A DNA stretch of 64,000 nt from Agarilytica rhodophyticola (lineage in GTDB: Bacteria > Pseudomonadota > Gammaproteobacteria > Pseudomonadales > Cellvibrionaceae). A model generated the notes under the pieces. It ran no database searches. It saw only the letters and a program-made list of their open reading frames with translations, and had not been told where the DNA came from. The stretch is from positions 620,001 through 684,000 of the forward strand of contig NZ_CP020038.1 of assembly GCF_002157225.2 (NCBI RefSeq). The letters are read 5' to 3'. Shown here in pieces: positions 62,885-64,000 of this stretch; positions within the stretch are counted from its first letter, which is position 1; each line of letters opens with the position of its first letter. Both the position numbers and the translations under genes were made by a program.

Positions 62885-64000
62885 ATGATGCAAATGACAA
62901 GTGGCGAACCTGATGAACCGCAGGTAGATCTAAGATATAAAAAAAATAAAATTGGTCGTACTCGTAGTAATCGCAGTCTACAAAAAGTTTTGCTAGTTGT
63001 GGTTCTATTATCGATTGCTTTTCCTGCTCTGATAAGCGGTTCGATTTTAATACGTGAAAACTATAATCGTACTATCACTTATGACAGTCGAATTAAAGCG
63101 GACAACTATATTGATATTTTACAGGCGGGAATGACTTTGCCGCTGTGGAATATTTCTCCTGGCTTAGGACGAGAATTAATTAATGTCATTAGTATCGATA
63201 AATCGGTCTTATCAATTCTAGTCACAACCAATAGCGAAGCGATTTTCTTGTCCTATCAAAAGCAAGATGTGGATGTACTTGAAGATGCTTTTTCTATCTC
63301 TAGAAAAATTGCTTACGAAGGCGATATTCTCGGTGAAGTAAGCCTAGTTTATAGCCTTAAAGAGGCACGCAATCGTGCCAAAACAGAATCACGCTTAATA
63401 TTAACTAATCTCACCGTGCAATTGGTTTTTTCGGTTGCTTTAATGGGCTATTGCTTGCGCAAATGGGTAATTGGCCCTTTGTCTCAACTAGAGCGATCCG
63501 CTGCGGGTATTGCTGATGGTGATTTAGAAACCCAGATACCTGAATTAAATAGTGATGAATTTGGATCGTTATCGAATCAATTAGAACGAATGCGAGGTGG
63601 TTTAAGCCGAGCATTTCACGAGCTTGAAAAGCGTGTAAGAGAGCGCACCGCAGAGTTGGTGGACGTTAATGAAGAATTACAGGGCACACTAGATAAGTTA
63701 CGCCATGCGCAGGGTGAGTTAGTACAACAGGAAAAGCTTGCTGCTTTGGGGTCTCTGGTTGCGGGTATTGCTCACGAATTAAATACTCCTATAGGCAATG
63801 GCCTGACGGTTGCTTCATCTTTGGCAAAGGGAACCCAAGAAATTATTTCCGTCATCGACTCGGGAATTACTCGCTCTACCCTCGATCATTATTTAAAAGA
63901 TATGTACGAAGGCAGTAATTTAGTGTGTATGAGCCTGGAGAAAGCATCTGAATTGGTGTCGAGTTTTAAACAAGTGGCCGTGGATAGAACAAGTGCTCAG
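62885..64000 (+). CDS. Sensor histidine kinase, truncated by the window edge
   Basis: 372 codons remain open to the last base. A first helix (VLLVVVLLSIAFPALISGSI) and a periplasmic region of about 115 residues lead to a second helix (FSVALMGYCLRKWVIGPL). A HAMP domain follows (PLSQLERSAAGIADGDLET, SDEFGSLSNQL), then a coiled segment (RVRERTAELVDVNEELQG) and the HisKA motif GSLVAGIAHELNTPIGN with the phospho-acceptor His. The ATP-binding domain lies beyond the edge. Start: ATG at 62885 with GGGGG 11 bases upstream, or 62888. Confidence 0.9.
   Translation, partial: MMQMTSGEPDEPQVDLRYKKNKIGRTRSNRSLQKVLLVVVLLSIAFPALISGSILIRENYNRTITYDSRIKADNYIDILQAGMTLPLWNISPGLGRELINVISIDKSVLSILVTTNSEAIFLSYQKQDVDVLEDAFSISRKIAYEGDILGEVSLVYSLKEARNRAKTESRLILTNLTVQLVFSVALMGYCLRKWVIGPLSQLERSAAGIADGDLETQIPELNSDEFGSLSNQLERMRGGLSRAFHELEKRVRERTAELVDVNEELQGTLDKLRHAQGELVQQEKLAALGSLVAGIAHELNTPIGNGLTVASSLAKGTQEIISVIDSGITRSTLDHYLKDMYEGSNLVCMSLEKASELVSSFKQVAVDRTSAQ

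Noticed and set aside
1-64000. CRISPR arrays, tRNA/rRNA genes, integrase-bordered island or prophage
   Set aside because: No regularly spaced repeats, no cloverleaf-type sequence and no integrase, transposase or phage structural gene were recognised anywhere in the window.

Overview
The window reads as a chromosomal segment of a moderately AT-rich marine-type gammaproteobacterium related to the Pseudomonas/Cellvibrio/Oceanospirillum groups. The clearest argument is gene order. The minus-strand run dksA - gluQ - small membrane ORF - cbrA - cbrB - pcnB - folK - panB (1597-11487) is the arrangement known from Pseudomonas, and the blocks proA-nadD-rsfS-rlmH-mrdA-rodA-mltB-rlpA-dacA-ybeD-lipB-lipA and leuS-lptE-holA are standard for the class. 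No rRNA, tRNA, CRISPR array, prophage or intact insertion sequence was seen. I assign no species.

Left arm (1-12331): the 5' end of ppc, a lipoprotein hydrolase, then the CbrAB region. CbrA is a sodium/solute-symporter-like sensor kinase and CbrB its NtrC-type partner. The 867-bp gap between cbrB and pcnB is not empty. It carries a perfect TGTTAC-N14-GTAACA dyad (the CbrB site known in Pseudomonas), a near-perfect sigma-54 promoter, an A-rich tract full of AAYAAYAA Hfq/Crc-type motifs and a strong hairpin. Together these are the anatomy of a CrcZ-type small RNA that titrates Hfq/Crc in catabolite repression. dksA and sfsA close this arm.

Middle (12400-38300): small redox, peptidase and phosphatase genes; a 266-aa protein with a degenerate C-terminal repeat; soluble (ppa) and membrane (hppA) pyrophosphatases back to back; msrA; a 641-aa protein of unknown function with an effector-like look; mpl-ubiX; a double-FHA membrane protein; an MMPL/RND exporter with an extraordinary acidic insert; a PepSY - response regulator - kinase - VanZ operon; a three-gene cluster of retropepsin-like lipoprotein, transglutaminase-like 7TM protein and RimK-like ATP-grasp ligase; and a UPF0175/DUF3368 toxin-antitoxin pair.

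Right arm (38364-64000): proline and NAD synthesis, ribosome silencing, the Rod/elongasome and wall-hydrolase cluster, and lipoate synthesis. lipB and lipA are separated by about 3.2 kb holding a very AT-rich spacer and a second large effector-like protein (680 aa). Between a GNAT gene and holA, the GNAT/holA junction has been duplicated as 111-bp direct repeats (109/111 identical). They bracket two accessory genes (a faintly Tse2-toxin-like protein and a possible partner), and the left holA remnant is interrupted by a 137-bp MITE flanked by CTAG. After leuS come a NIT-sensor-like protein, a YqaB-like phosphatase, a CPXCG protein, a YgjP-type metalloprotease and a sensor kinase cut by the window edge.
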